From Haemophilus parainfluenzae (GTDB taxonomy: Bacteria > Pseudomonadota > Gammaproteobacteria > Enterobacterales > Pasteurellaceae), in contig NZ_CP127167.1 in NCBI RefSeq assembly GCF_036288925.1, positions 1,612,001 to 1,676,000 of the forward strand: DNA of 64,000 bases, in the 5' to 3' direction. Shown here piece after piece: positions 36,949-44,574 of this stretch (its first letter is position 1; each line of letters starts with the position of its first letter). The notes under the pieces are model-generated. The model did no database searches, was not told the DNA's origin, and worked only from the letters and a program-made list of their open reading frames with translations. A program made the translations under genes and the position numbers.

Positions 36949-37260
36949 ATGGGTGAAATAAGAAAACCAACTCAATTTTTAAAAGTTCTTCATCGCTTAA
37001 TAAATTCAAGTATTAGCGGAATTGATGGTTACGAAATGGGGATGACTTCCGCACGTAATTATATAAGTGAGCTAGAGCGAGAATATTTAAGCGAAAAATT
37101 AAAGCGTACAACAGAAAAGACCTCGGATGGAGCAGGTCAATATTACCGTTATGAAGTTGCAAATGCTAAACAATTAAAAGAAGTGGTTGCAATTTACAAA
37201 GCTAAAGGGGGCGAACTTTCAGCGGTTGAAGAAAAGCAAGCCTATTCACGGTTTGAATAG
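36949..37260 (+). CDS. small winged-helix-like protein of the island
   Basis: A 103-aa basic protein. RKPTQFLKVLHRLINSSISGIDGYEMGMTSARNYISELEREY resembles the winged-helix domains of small phage proteins that set reading of 'domain/locus' elements (helix-turn-helix with SARNYISELE as recognition helix). Function unknown; 11 bases after alpA and followed by a terminator, so co-transcribed with it. Confidence 0.6.
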   Translation: MGEIRKPTQFLKVLHRLINSSISGIDGYEMGMTSARNYISELEREYLSEKLKRTTEKTSDGAGQYYRYEVANAKQLKEVVAIYKAKGGELSAVEEKQAYSRFE

Positions 37261-37267
37261 GAAAGAA

Positions 37268-37298
37268 AAACGCCGCAAGGCTATCCAATGCGGCGTTT
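37268..37298 (+). terminator. terminator after the alpA operon
   Basis: AAACGCCGCA and TGCGGCGTTT form a perfect 10-bp stem. Only a short T-run follows. Confidence 0.75.
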
Positions 37299-37458
37299 AA
37301 ACCTTCTAAAGGTAATTTTTATCAATATGTTAAGGTCATTTAAAAATATGGAAATAATCACCATGAATTTAAATCATAAATATTTTAATCAATATGAAAT
37401 ATTTTTCAAGTTGTTTTTGATTAAAATCGCTTTACAAACCACAGTTAATTTTGGCATC

Positions 37459-37974
37459 ATGAACACGCAATCAGAAAAAGTGATTGCCAGCCGTGGAAAG
37501 CTGAACTATCTAACTTTGGCGAACGACAGCACGCCATTAGACCGTGCTTTTTTTGTTCGTAACATTCGCACACCAAAAGAATATGCGGATTTTGTTTTAC
37601 ATATAAATCCGATCATTCTCTCAATGGTAGAGCGTAATAAGCCGTCTATGACGGGCTGTCTTCCAAAGTTGGCAGTTTTCCACCTTGTTACGTTCTACCG
37701 CCCGACCGTGGAAAGTCTAGCAGTAGTTCCTGAAAATCTAACTTTGGAACTTACGCAAATGTATCAATTCATCTTCGCGGCTATTCGCCGTACTGATTTA
37801 TCAAATCACCTTCAAAAAATCCGTATTACCGCTGATAGCGAACGCAACGCACGCGCTAAGCTTGCCCGTGAGTTCGTCTTAGTGCTTGCTGGAAGAATCA
37901 ATCTTCAATCAGACCGCACTTTATCAGCAAATACTTTCCCTTCAATCTCTTTCGCGGAGGTGGCTCATGACTAA
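37459..37974 (+). CDS. Icd-like host cell division inhibitor family protein
   Basis: The C-terminal part (YQFIFAAIRRTDLSNHLQKIRITADSERNARAKLAREFVLVLAGRI) is the domain annotated as Icd-like (phage P1 Icd blocks septation), common in P4-like elements and PICIs. ATG 37459 (MNTQSEKVIASRGKL) gives 171 aa. The frame is open back to 37288 with in-frame ATGs at 37327, 37348 and 37363, but that extension overlaps the terminator and looks unlike protein; no start has a strong ribosome-binding site. The function in islands is unproven. Contains an uptake signal core (37913-37921). Confidence 0.7.
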   Translation: MNTQSEKVIASRGKLNYLTLANDSTPLDRAFFVRNIRTPKEYADFVLHINPIILSMVERNKPSMTGCLPKLAVFHLVTFYRPTVESLAVVPENLTLELTQMYQFIFAAIRRTDLSNHLQKIRITADSERNARAKLAREFVLVLAGRINLQSDRTLSANTFPSISFAEVAHD

Positions 37975-38221
37975 CAAAACTCCTACACATTGCGCCATTC
38001 AGATGGCCAAAGTGGGCAAACTTCATAGTTCTATCCGCAGAGCGAAAGCAATTTTGGCATTAATTCGGAACGATGGGGCGGATATGGATTTAGAAGGCTT
38101 TTATACAAGCGAAGAAATTATCCGAGCCGCCTTATCTGCGATTGATGATTATTTAGAGCAAGCGGAGCAATCCTCAACAGTAGATTTTTATTTCACAAAA
38201 GGGGAAGAAAATGAGAACTAA
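37967..38221 (+). CDS. small unknown island protein
   Basis: An 84-aa helical protein (MTNKTPTHCAIQMAKVGKLHSSIRRAKAILALIRNDG...FTKGEENEN). The start at ATG 37967 follows GGAGG by 7 bases and overlaps the Icd-like gene by 8. Unrecognised; first of a run of small overlapping genes leading to the replication helicase, so possibly a replication or regulatory accessory. Confidence 0.65.
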   Translation: MTNKTPTHCAIQMAKVGKLHSSIRRAKAILALIRNDGADMDLEGFYTSEEIIRAALSAIDDYLEQAEQSSTVDFYFTKGEENEN

Positions 38222-38417
38222 AAAAATCAAATCATTTAAAGAGCCATACGTACCGACACCAGAGCAGTTAGAGAAAGCCTGTAAACGTATTAAACAATTA
38301 TTAGCCTTCGCTGAAGATTATCTACACACAGGACACTATAAAGGACTAGCAGCATCGATCGAGCAAATTAAGAAAGCAGCAACAATTAGAAAGGCGGCAA
38401 GAAATGAAACCAAATAA
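38211..38417 (+). CDS. small basic unknown island protein
   Basis: A 68-aa Lys-rich helical protein (MRTKKIKSFKEPYVPTPEQLEKACKRIKQLLAFAEDYL...). Overlaps its neighbours by 11 and 14 bases. Start preceded by GGGGAAG. No family recognised. Confidence 0.6.
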   Translation: MRTKKIKSFKEPYVPTPEQLEKACKRIKQLLAFAEDYLHTGHYKGLAASIEQIKKAATIRKAARNETK

Positions 38418-38907
38418 TCCTATGGAACAGCTAAAACAATGGAAAGCGGCAAGTGATAAAAATTTAGTAAGCAGTGGCGAAAAACGCCACCAGTTACAAA
38501 AAGCGCCACCGGTGGCGAAAAGTGCCACTGGTAATGAAGAACAGAAAGTTGAAAAAAGAAAAGGTAAGCTGTTTTTTAATCCATTGGCTTTGAAGTATTC
38601 CCAAATTTCACGTCAATTCCAACTAATACAGGATAGCAACAAACGATGTCTTGAAGTTTATCCAGGTGATTTTCATCACAAGATCAAGTTTCGTGATGAA
38701 ATAGTGGATTTAATGAATAAATTGGCTGGTGGTGGAAATTTGCTTAACGCATTGGCCAAAGACGGCAATCTATCCCGAGAAGATACGGCCAAATTGAAAT
38801 ATTTCAATCAAGCTAATAAATATCTGCTCTATAAGTTTAGCGAGGTGGTGGAACAGATAGGCGCTTTAAACTCTGAACGAGCTGAACAACAAAAGGGGAG
38901 TAAGTAA
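38404..38907 (+). CDS. unknown island protein before the replication genes
   Basis: A 167-aa basic protein: a flexible N-terminal third (SGEKRHQLQKAPPVAKSATGNEEQK, where the DNA contains the dyad CGCCACCGGTGGCG at 38500-38520), then a helical domain GKLFFNPLALKYSQISRQFQLIQDSNKRCLEVYPGDFHHKIKFRDEIVDLMNKLAGGGNLL. No known family. Overlaps the previous gene; may be a helicase loader or primase partner given position, but this is inference. Confidence 0.6.
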   Translation: MKPNNPMEQLKQWKAASDKNLVSSGEKRHQLQKAPPVAKSATGNEEQKVEKRKGKLFFNPLALKYSQISRQFQLIQDSNKRCLEVYPGDFHHKIKFRDEIVDLMNKLAGGGNLLNALAKDGNLSREDTAKLKYFNQANKYLLYKFSEVVEQIGALNSERAEQQKGSK

Positions 38908-38908
38908 G

Positions 38909-39352
38909 ATGAATATGAATGAAAAATTAGACTACTCAAATTTAAGTGCGGTCGAATTGAAAGCGATTATGCTTTGCCAGATAAATTGTGAAAAGAAAGA
39001 GGGGGATGCTCTTTATTTACCTTTACCTTATCTGGGTGAAACAATCGTAACGTTAGCAGAAATTTTTGAAAGTTATCCGTCTGAAAAACTGTATGTGTTA
39101 CGAAATCTACACGATGAACTGTTAGCGGCTAATAAACATTTATTACAACTAGCACCTAATCCGCCTTCACTTAATCCGGAAGAAATAGTCGCAAGTTTAA
39201 CTAACGATGAAATTATTGATGGATTGCTGAAAAATAGCATAGTCATTTCTTTAGTTGAAACTCTTACATACTTCCAAAAAGTAGTCGCTGACCGCATCAA
39301 TGATATTGAAAACGGAGTACTTAAAGGGGTGAACAATGGCTCGATTAATTAA
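38909..39352 (+). CDS. unknown island protein overlapping the replication helicase
   Basis: A 147-aa acidic, helical protein (LDYSNLSAVELKAIMLCQINCEKKEGDALYLPLPYLGETIVTLAEIFESYPSEKLYVLRNLHDELLAANKHLL). It begins after GGGGAGTAAG and its end overlaps the helicase gene by 17 bases. Contains an uptake signal core at 38944-38952. No family recognised; small acidic genes here are common in P4/PICI replication operons. Confidence 0.6.
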   Translation: MNMNEKLDYSNLSAVELKAIMLCQINCEKKEGDALYLPLPYLGETIVTLAEIFESYPSEKLYVLRNLHDELLAANKHLLQLAPNPPSLNPEEIVASLTNDEIIDGLLKNSIVISLVETLTYFQKVVADRINDIENGVLKGVNNGSIN

Positions 39353-41105
39353 TGCTCCGCATCTTGCGGATCAACCGCATGAACCTTATTCCGATTTATT
39401 TGTGTTAGCTGGCTCTAAAGCATGGCAAGCATGGGGAAAAGGTAAAGGGGAAGAATGGCTTTTATTGTGTTCGTTGGTGGATGGTCTAGAAAGTAATCAG
39501 AAACCAGTTATTCTAGGTGAAAATCAACTTGATAATATTTCTTCAACACGTATAGCTAAGGAAGATCAGCAGTTAGTGAAGATTGCTCAATATGGCGAAT
39601 TAAAACAGGAAGAAATTACCGCAATTTGTCAGAATTTAGCAAAAAACACTTCGGCTAGAGAAGTGAAACTCATTGATGCAGCCGCGCAATTAAAAGAGGA
39701 TTTAAGCTCTTACATTCAACTCTTGCGAACCGATAAAAAGACCGCTGATTTAGCAACGCAATTAGCACTGCCTGAAAAAGTAAAAGAAAATGACGGAGTC
39801 AATAAGAAAGCGCGAGCTTTGACTAAGTCGTTAGAAATGGATTTGGCATTAAACCCAAGAAATCGGGAGCTTTATAACTATGACGGCATAGGCTGGCAAA
39901 TGGTGGAGAAATATGAGTTCTTGGATAAAGTAGTTGCTTTCTTTGAAGAACAGGACTTTGGATATAGCGCACGTTCTATAGAAGGTACTATTGATACGAT
40001 AAAAATTCAAGTTCCCAAAATGGGAGTACAGACACAAGAATTGATCGCTTTCAATAATGGAACTTTAAACCGCACTACGTTAGAGTTCTTGCCCCATTAT
40101 AGGGAAAACTGGCTAACATCGTATATTCCGCATGAATATCTAAATTCAGCGCAAAATACGCCATATTTTGATAAATGGTTAGAGTTTGTAAGCGGTGGTA
40201 AAGAAAGCAAAAAGAACGCTATTCTAGCGGCTTTATACGCAGTTTTAACTAATCGCAACGACTGGCAATTATTCTTTGAAGTAACAGGTGATGGCGGTAG
40301 TGGTAAATCTGTTTTTGCTAATATTGCCACGTTATTAGCTGGTGAGCAGAACACAGAAAGCGGGCGGTTAGTAGATTTAGATGAACCACGCGGACGGGAA
40401 AGTTTTGTAGGTAAGACTTTGCTAATTTGCCCTGAACAATCGCGTTATGGTGGTGATGGTGGTGGATTGAAAAGTATCACAGGTGGTGATCCTGTAAATA
40501 TTGACCCAAAACACCGCAGTAAATTTAAAGCGGTTATTCCCGCAGTAGTCTTAATCGTTAATAACGAGGCGACTAGATTTACAGAGCGTAGCGGTGGGAT
40601 TGAGCGAAGAAGGGTAATCTTTCACTTTGACAAAGTAGTACCTGAAAACGAGCGAGACCCTAATTTCATGGATAAGATTGAGAGGGAAATAGGGGGTATA
40701 ATTTACAAACTAATACATACCTTTGAACAGCCTGAAACCGCTAAGGCCGCTTTAAAAGAGCAACAAACAAGTGATGAGGCTTTAGAAATAAAAAGCGAAT
40801 CTGACCATATCACCGAATTTTGCGGCTACTTTTATACTACGGCACAGAATGACGGTTTGTATATAGGAAATGCTAATCTAGGTGGTAAGGCAAGAACACA
40901 CCTCTATCCGGCATACTTAGCATTTACGGCTGCAAGTGGAATTTCAAATACTCTTACTTTGAGAAACTTCTCAAATTCATTAAAGCAAGGATTTGCGCAG
41001 CATAAAAATAAATTTGAGTTCTTCAAAGTTAAAGGAAAATTTGGATATCGCTCCAATGTTCACTTCAAAAACTATGATGAGTTCCAAAGTGAGTTCGATT
41101 CATAA
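39336..41105 (+). CDS. P4-type SF3 replication helicase (Rep/primase-helicase family)
   Basis: A 589-aa protein. The C-terminal half is a D5/P4-type superfamily 3 helicase: FNNGTLNRTTLEFLPHYRENWLTSYIPHEYL, then Walker A VTGDGGSGKSVFA (316-328), DEPRGRESFVGKTLLICPEQSRYGGDGGGLKSITGGDPVNIDPKHRSKFKAVIPAVVLIVNNEATRFTERSGGIERRRVIF (Walker B, sensor and arginine finger). The first about 240 residues show no clear primase catalytic motif, so it may need host primase. It presumably binds the TGTTCACC iterons found just after it and at the other end of the island. Confidence 0.9.
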   Translation: MARLINAPHLADQPHEPYSDLFVLAGSKAWQAWGKGKGEEWLLLCSLVDGLESNQKPVILGENQLDNISSTRIAKEDQQLVKIAQYGELKQEEITAICQNLAKNTSAREVKLIDAAAQLKEDLSSYIQLLRTDKKTADLATQLALPEKVKENDGVNKKARALTKSLEMDLALNPRNRELYNYDGIGWQMVEKYEFLDKVVAFFEEQDFGYSARSIEGTIDTIKIQVPKMGVQTQELIAFNNGTLNRTTLEFLPHYRENWLTSYIPHEYLNSAQNTPYFDKWLEFVSGGKESKKNAILAALYAVLTNRNDWQLFFEVTGDGGSGKSVFANIATLLAGEQNTESGRLVDLDEPRGRESFVGKTLLICPEQSRYGGDGGGLKSITGGDPVNIDPKHRSKFKAVIPAVVLIVNNEATRFTERSGGIERRRVIFHFDKVVPENERDPNFMDKIEREIGGIIYKLIHTFEQPETAKAALKEQQTSDEALEIKSESDHITEFCGYFYTTAQNDGLYIGNANLGGKARTHLYPAYLAFTAASGISNTLTLRNFSNSLKQGFAQHKNKFEFFKVKGKFGYRSNVHFKNYDEFQSEFDS

Positions 41106-41111
41106 ACTAGG

Positions 41112-41137
41112 AAAGAGGGGCAAAAGCCCCTTTTTTT
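41112..41137 (+). terminator. terminator after the replication gene
   Basis: GGGGC-AAAA-GCCCC followed by seven T. Confidence 0.88.
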
Positions 41138-41153
41138 ATGCTTTTCTCTTAAA

Positions 41154-41244
41154 GGTGAACAATTAGGGTGAACAATAATGTTCACCTATTCACCCGTAAC
41201 TATATGAAATAAAAGGTTAAATTGATAAGGTGAACAGGTGAACC
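41154..41244. repeat. right iteron cluster (GGTGAACA / TGTTCACC)
   Basis: GGTGAACA at 41154-41161, 41167-41174 and 41229-41236, a GGTGAACC at 41237-41244, and inverted copies TGTTCACC at 41179-41186 and TTCACC at 41189-41194. It is the reverse complement of the left cluster, here in both orientations. Probable replication origin between rep and int. Confidence 0.75.
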
Positions 41245-41276
41245 AATTTTTGTAATATTTTTTACACGCCGCTCAT

Positions 41277-42497
41277 TCACACGCTTTCTTTTTCGCATTG
41301 CTCCACAAAATCACTCCATAATTGCATCACAGGGCGGCGGAGTTCTACATAATCGTAACGGTTATACGCCTGACTTGTTTTATTCCCAATGCTATGAGCA
41401 AGACAACTTTCAGCAATACGGAAATCAACTTGCTGATCTTCTAAAAACGTTCTAGCTATCGATCTCAATCCGTGAGCATCTTGAATCCCTTTGTAACCTA
41501 TTTTTCTCAATGCGTTAGCTATTAGTTCTTTACTAGCTGATTGGTTAGGTTTGTGGTAGTGAGAAAATACGAATTTGTCATCACCTGTTATAGGTTTCAA
41601 TTCTTCTAAAATATCCATCATTAAAGACGAGAGAGGAACAATGTGAGGAAATTGCCCTTGTCTTGTTTTTTTCATTTTTTCTGCTGGGATAGTCCATAAC
41701 TTTTTATCAAAATCAATTTCAGACCATTCAATAGAAACCGCCTCAGCCGGACGAACCATAGAAAGTAATTGCCAGCGGAATAAAACCTTTGTCAGATAAT
41801 CCCTGTTTGAATTTTTGAAGTCTTGTAATAGTTTCGGTAGTTCTTCCGGTTTGATTGCTGGGTGATGTTTTTGAGGCTCTTTATGGTAAGCATCAGATGC
41901 TTTCAAGCAAGAATTAAACGAAATCAATCCTATTGTTACCGCATAATTTAAAATCTGATTAGCGAGGTTTAATAAACGGTGCAGCGTATCATTGAAACCT
42001 TTTTCATTTAATGGCCGAACAGTTTTAATCAATAAAGGGGAAGTAATCTGATCGATAGGGTAATTCCCAAGAGTAGGGAATAGATAATTTTCTAATCTTG
42101 CCCAATTTTTTTCCATTGTCATAGGCTCAATTTCTTTACTTCTTTTTTCTTTCCAAAGTAAAGCGACTTTATAGAAAGTATTTTCGTTCTGACCGTTTTT
42201 AATTAGTTCTTGTTCTTTTATGTATTCTTGCGGATCGATACTTTGAGCGAGTAGGGCGCGATATTCTTCGCGTTTTTGGCGAGCTTGCGCAAGTGTTATA
42301 GCTGGATAAGTTCCAATAGTAAAAGATGTGCGTTTATTTGTTACTGGGTGATAATAATTGAAAATCCAAGCCTTAGCACCGGTAGGCTTAATGCGTAAAA
42401 AAAGACCGTTACCATCACTTAGATTGTATTCTTTATCCTTTGTTTTCGCCTTATCTACTTCTGTATTTGTGAGCGGTTTAGTAACACGAGGCATCAT
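41277..42497 (-). CDS. int: P4-type tyrosine integrase
   Basis: A 406-aa tyrosine recombinase. Residues about 5-90 form the DUF4102 arm-binding domain (LSDGNGLFLRIKPTGAKAWIFNYYHPVTNKRTSFTIGTYPAITLAQARQKR), then a core-binding domain, then the catalytic domain with Arg in SMVRPAEAVSIEW, Lys/His in KTRQGQFPHIVPLSS, HGLRSIARTF (HxxR), LAHSIGN and the nucleophile Tyr in QAYNRYDY. It lies next to tRNA-Val, transcribed inward. Arm-type repeats flank its promoter. A second ATG follows the first. Confidence 0.95.
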   Translation of the reverse strand: MMPRVTKPLTNTEVDKAKTKDKEYNLSDGNGLFLRIKPTGAKAWIFNYYHPVTNKRTSFTIGTYPAITLAQARQKREEYRALLAQSIDPQEYIKEQELIKNGQNENTFYKVALLWKEKRSKEIEPMTMEKNWARLENYLFPTLGNYPIDQITSPLLIKTVRPLNEKGFNDTLHRLLNLANQILNYAVTIGLISFNSCLKASDAYHKEPQKHHPAIKPEELPKLLQDFKNSNRDYLTKVLFRWQLLSMVRPAEAVSIEWSEIDFDKKLWTIPAEKMKKTRQGQFPHIVPLSSLMMDILEELKPITGDDKFVFSHYHKPNQSASKELIANALRKIGYKGIQDAHGLRSIARTFLEDQQVDFRIAESCLAHSIGNKTSQAYNRYDYVELRRPVMQLWSDFVEQCEKESV

Positions 42498-42509
42498 TTT
42501 TCCTTAGTT

Positions 42510-42562
42510 TTAGTAACAAGATTTTTCGAAGTTTATCACCTTGTTACTAAACTTGTTACTAA
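42510..42562. repeat. integrase arm-type repeats at the right end (3 copies)
   Basis: CTTGTTACTAA occurs as complement at 42510-42520 and directly at 42540-42550 and 42552-42562. The tandem pair is the same arrangement as at 27822-27844, one base apart. They overlap the integrase promoter region, so integrase may also autoregulate. Confidence 0.65.
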
Positions 42563-42647
42563 AAAATGCGGTTAAAGACAATTAAGTCTGATTAGTGGCG
42601 ATAAGTAAAAGGGCTGAAAAGCCTTGAAAACACTAGGAAAAACAAAA

Positions 42648-42669
42648 CCCCGCGAGTAACTTCGCGGGG
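42648..42669 (-). terminator. terminator now serving tRNA-Val
   Basis: CCCCGCGA and TCGCGGGG form a perfect 8-bp GC-rich stem; the minus strand then reads TTTTGTTTTT. It lies inside the island's right end, so the island supplies a replacement for the terminator displaced to 27.7 kb. Confidence 0.85.
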
Positions 42670-42685
42670 CTGTGTTTAGGGTAAA

Positions 42686-42762
42686 TGGTGCGACTAGCTG
42701 GACTCGAACCAGTGACCCCCACCATGTCAAGGTGGTGCTCTAACCAACTGAGCTATAGTCGC
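42686..42762 (-). tRNA. tRNA-Val (anticodon GAC)
   Basis: A 77-nt tRNA with encoded CCA. Acceptor stem GCGACTA/TAGTCGC, D-loop AGCTCAGTTGGTTAGAGC, anticodon stem CCACC/GGTGG around TTGACAT (GAC), T-arm CTGG-TTCGAGT-CCAG. It is the attachment site of the island; the 3' part is the attR side. A single gene, no neighbouring tRNAs in the window. Confidence 0.97.
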
Positions 42763-42882
42763 ACAAAAGATGTGGCAGATGATAAACAGTTTTAAGGATG
42801 AAAACAAGTGGATTTGTTTTAAGTTAAGTTTAGATGCTAAAAAAATAACCAATATTTGACTTGAAAAGTCTCGGTAGCTATT

Positions 42883-42911
42883 TTGATTTTATATTGGTTT
42901 AAGCGTATAAT
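42883..42911 (+). promoter_or_regulatory. promoter of pyk
   Basis: TTGATT (42883-42888), 17-bp spacer, perfect TATAAT (42906-42911), about 79 bases before the ATG, leaving a moderately long leader. Confidence 0.7.
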
Positions 42912-42989
42912 GCGCAACGTTTTTCATCTCGGATAAGCCGAAATTAAAAAAGTTTTATTAAAATTGTAACCATTTGTGGAGTTTAGATA

Positions 42990-44426
42990 ATGTCTAGAAA
43001 ATTAAGAAGAACGAAGATTGTATGTACAATGGGACCTGCAACAGACCGCGATAATAACCTTGAGAAAATTATCGCAGCTGGTGCGAACGTTGTACGTATG
43101 AATTTTTCTCACGGTACACCAGAAGATCATATTGAGCGTGCTGAGCGTGTTCGTGCGATCGCGAAGAAATTAGGTAAAACCGTGGCAATTTTAGGTGACT
43201 TACAAGGTCCTAAAATTCGTGTTTCTACTTTTAAAGATGGCAAAATTTTCTTAAATGTTGGCGATAAATTTATTCTTGATACGGAATTACCAAAAGGTGA
43301 GGGTAATCAAGAAGCTGTTGGTTTAGACTATAAAACTCTTCCACAAGATGTTGTACCAGGCGATATTCTTTTATTAGATGACGGCCGTGTTCAATTAAAA
43401 GTGCTTTCTACTGAAGGTGCAAAAGTATTTACTGAAGTGACTGTTGGTGGTCCACTATCAAACAATAAAGGGATCAACAAATTAGGTGGTGGCCTATCTG
43501 CAGATGCATTAACTGAAAAAGATAAAGCAGATATCATCACTGCAGCTCGTATCGGTGTAGATTACTTAGCTGTATCTTTCCCGCGTTCAAGTGCAGATTT
43601 AAACTATGCACGTGAGTTAGCAAAACAAGCGGGTTTAGATGCGAAAATCGTTGCTAAAGTTGAACGTGCTGAAACTGTCGTTGATGAAGCATCAATGGAT
43701 GATATTATCCTGGCTTCTGATGTAATCATGGTGGCTCGTGGCGACTTAGGTGTTGAAATTGGTGACCCAGAATTAGTTGGCGTACAGAAAAAATTAATTC
43801 GTCGTTCACGTCAATTAAACCGTGCGGTAATTACTGCAACTCAAATGATGGAATCAATGATCAGTAATCCAATGCCAACTCGTGCAGAAGTGATGGACGT
43901 GGCAAATGCAGTATTAGATGGTACTGACGCGGTAATGCTTTCAGCAGAAACGGCAGCAGGTCAATATCCAGCTGAAACTGTGGCGACAATGGCACGCGTA
44001 TGTTTAGGGGCAGAAAAAATGCCTAGCATCAATATTTCTCATCACCGTTTAGATCGTGAATTCAGAGATATTGAAGAATCTGTGGCAATGTCTGCAATGT
44101 ATGCAGCAAACCATTTAAGTGGTATTGCTGCAATCATTACATTAAGCCACTCTGGTCGTACACCATTATTAATGTCACGTATCAGCTCAGGTTTACCAAT
44201 TTTTGCACTTTCTCGTGTTCAAGAAACCTTAAACCGTTGTGCATTATACCGCGGCGTGACACCAGTTCATTTTGATGGTGAATCTCGTAGCTCTGCAGGT
44301 GCAAAAGCAGCGATTAACCTATTAAAAGAAAAAGGTTATTTAGTTTCAGGTGATCTTGTTTTATTAACACAAGGTGATGAATCAGAAGGCACAACCAATG
44401 TTTGTCGTACTTTAACGGTTGAATAA
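42990..44426 (+). CDS. pykA: pyruvate kinase (PykA type)
   Basis: Converts phosphoenolpyruvate and ADP to pyruvate and ATP, the last glycolytic step. The 478-aa chain matches E. coli PykA in length. Motifs: [29 protein letters not shown], the catalytic [27 protein letters not shown] and [11 protein letters not shown]. Its own promoter and a terminator make it a single transcription unit. Confidence 0.96.
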   Translation: MSRKLRRTKIVCTMGPATDRDNNLEKIIAAGANVVRMNFSHGTPEDHIERAERVRAIAKKLGKTVAILGDLQGPKIRVSTFKDGKIFLNVGDKFILDTELPKGEGNQEAVGLDYKTLPQDVVPGDILLLDDGRVQLKVLSTEGAKVFTEVTVGGPLSNNKGINKLGGGLSADALTEKDKADIITAARIGVDYLAVSFPRSSADLNYARELAKQAGLDAKIVAKVERAETVVDEASMDDIILASDVIMVARGDLGVEIGDPELVGVQKKLIRRSRQLNRAVITATQMMESMISNPMPTRAEVMDVANAVLDGTDAVMLSAETAAGQYPAETVATMARVCLGAEKMPSINISHHRLDREFRDIEESVAMSAMYAANHLSGIAAIITLSHSGRTPLLMSRISSGLPIFALSRVQETLNRCALYRGVTPVHFDGESRSSAGAKAAINLLKEKGYLVSGDLVLLTQGDESEGTTNVCRTLTVE

Positions 44427-44450
44427 TCAACATTCCTGAATAAAAAAGAG

Positions 44451-44473
44451 CGGTGGATTTTTCCACCGTTTTT
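44451..44473 (+). terminator. terminator after pykA
   Basis: CGGTGGA and TCCACCG pair around TTTT, followed by TTTTTT. Confidence 0.88.
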
Positions 44474-44574
44474 TATATCTAAAATATTGAAAATATTGAC
44501 CGCACTTTTTTCTTAAAACCACCTCGTATTTGCGGTATCATAAGCACAGTTTTTTAGTTTAAATTGAAATCCTT

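Larger units (their letters stand above)
27744..42708. mobile_element. capsid-forming phage-inducible chromosomal island (cf-PICI) in tRNA-Val
   Basis: A 15-kb element bounded by a degenerate tRNA 3' fragment (left) and the intact tRNA-Val gene (right), with a P4-type integrase at the right end. Content: HK97-type capsid, protease, portal, adaptor, connector, HNH, TerS and TerL; small cargo genes; a HTH-type regulator; AlpA; an Icd-like protein; a SF3 replication helicase. Missing are tail, tape-measure, holin, endolysin, CI/Cro-type repressor and antiterminator genes. Head and packaging without tail, plus AlpA and Rep, is the architecture described for cf-PICIs of Gammaproteobacteria including Pasteurellaceae. 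Four uptake signal cores inside suggest long residence in this family. Confidence 0.88.

Noticed and set aside
27744..42708. Complete temperate prophage
   Set aside because: No tail, tape-measure, baseplate, lysis or repressor genes in 15 kb; the element is bounded by tRNA ends, so nothing has been cut off by the window.
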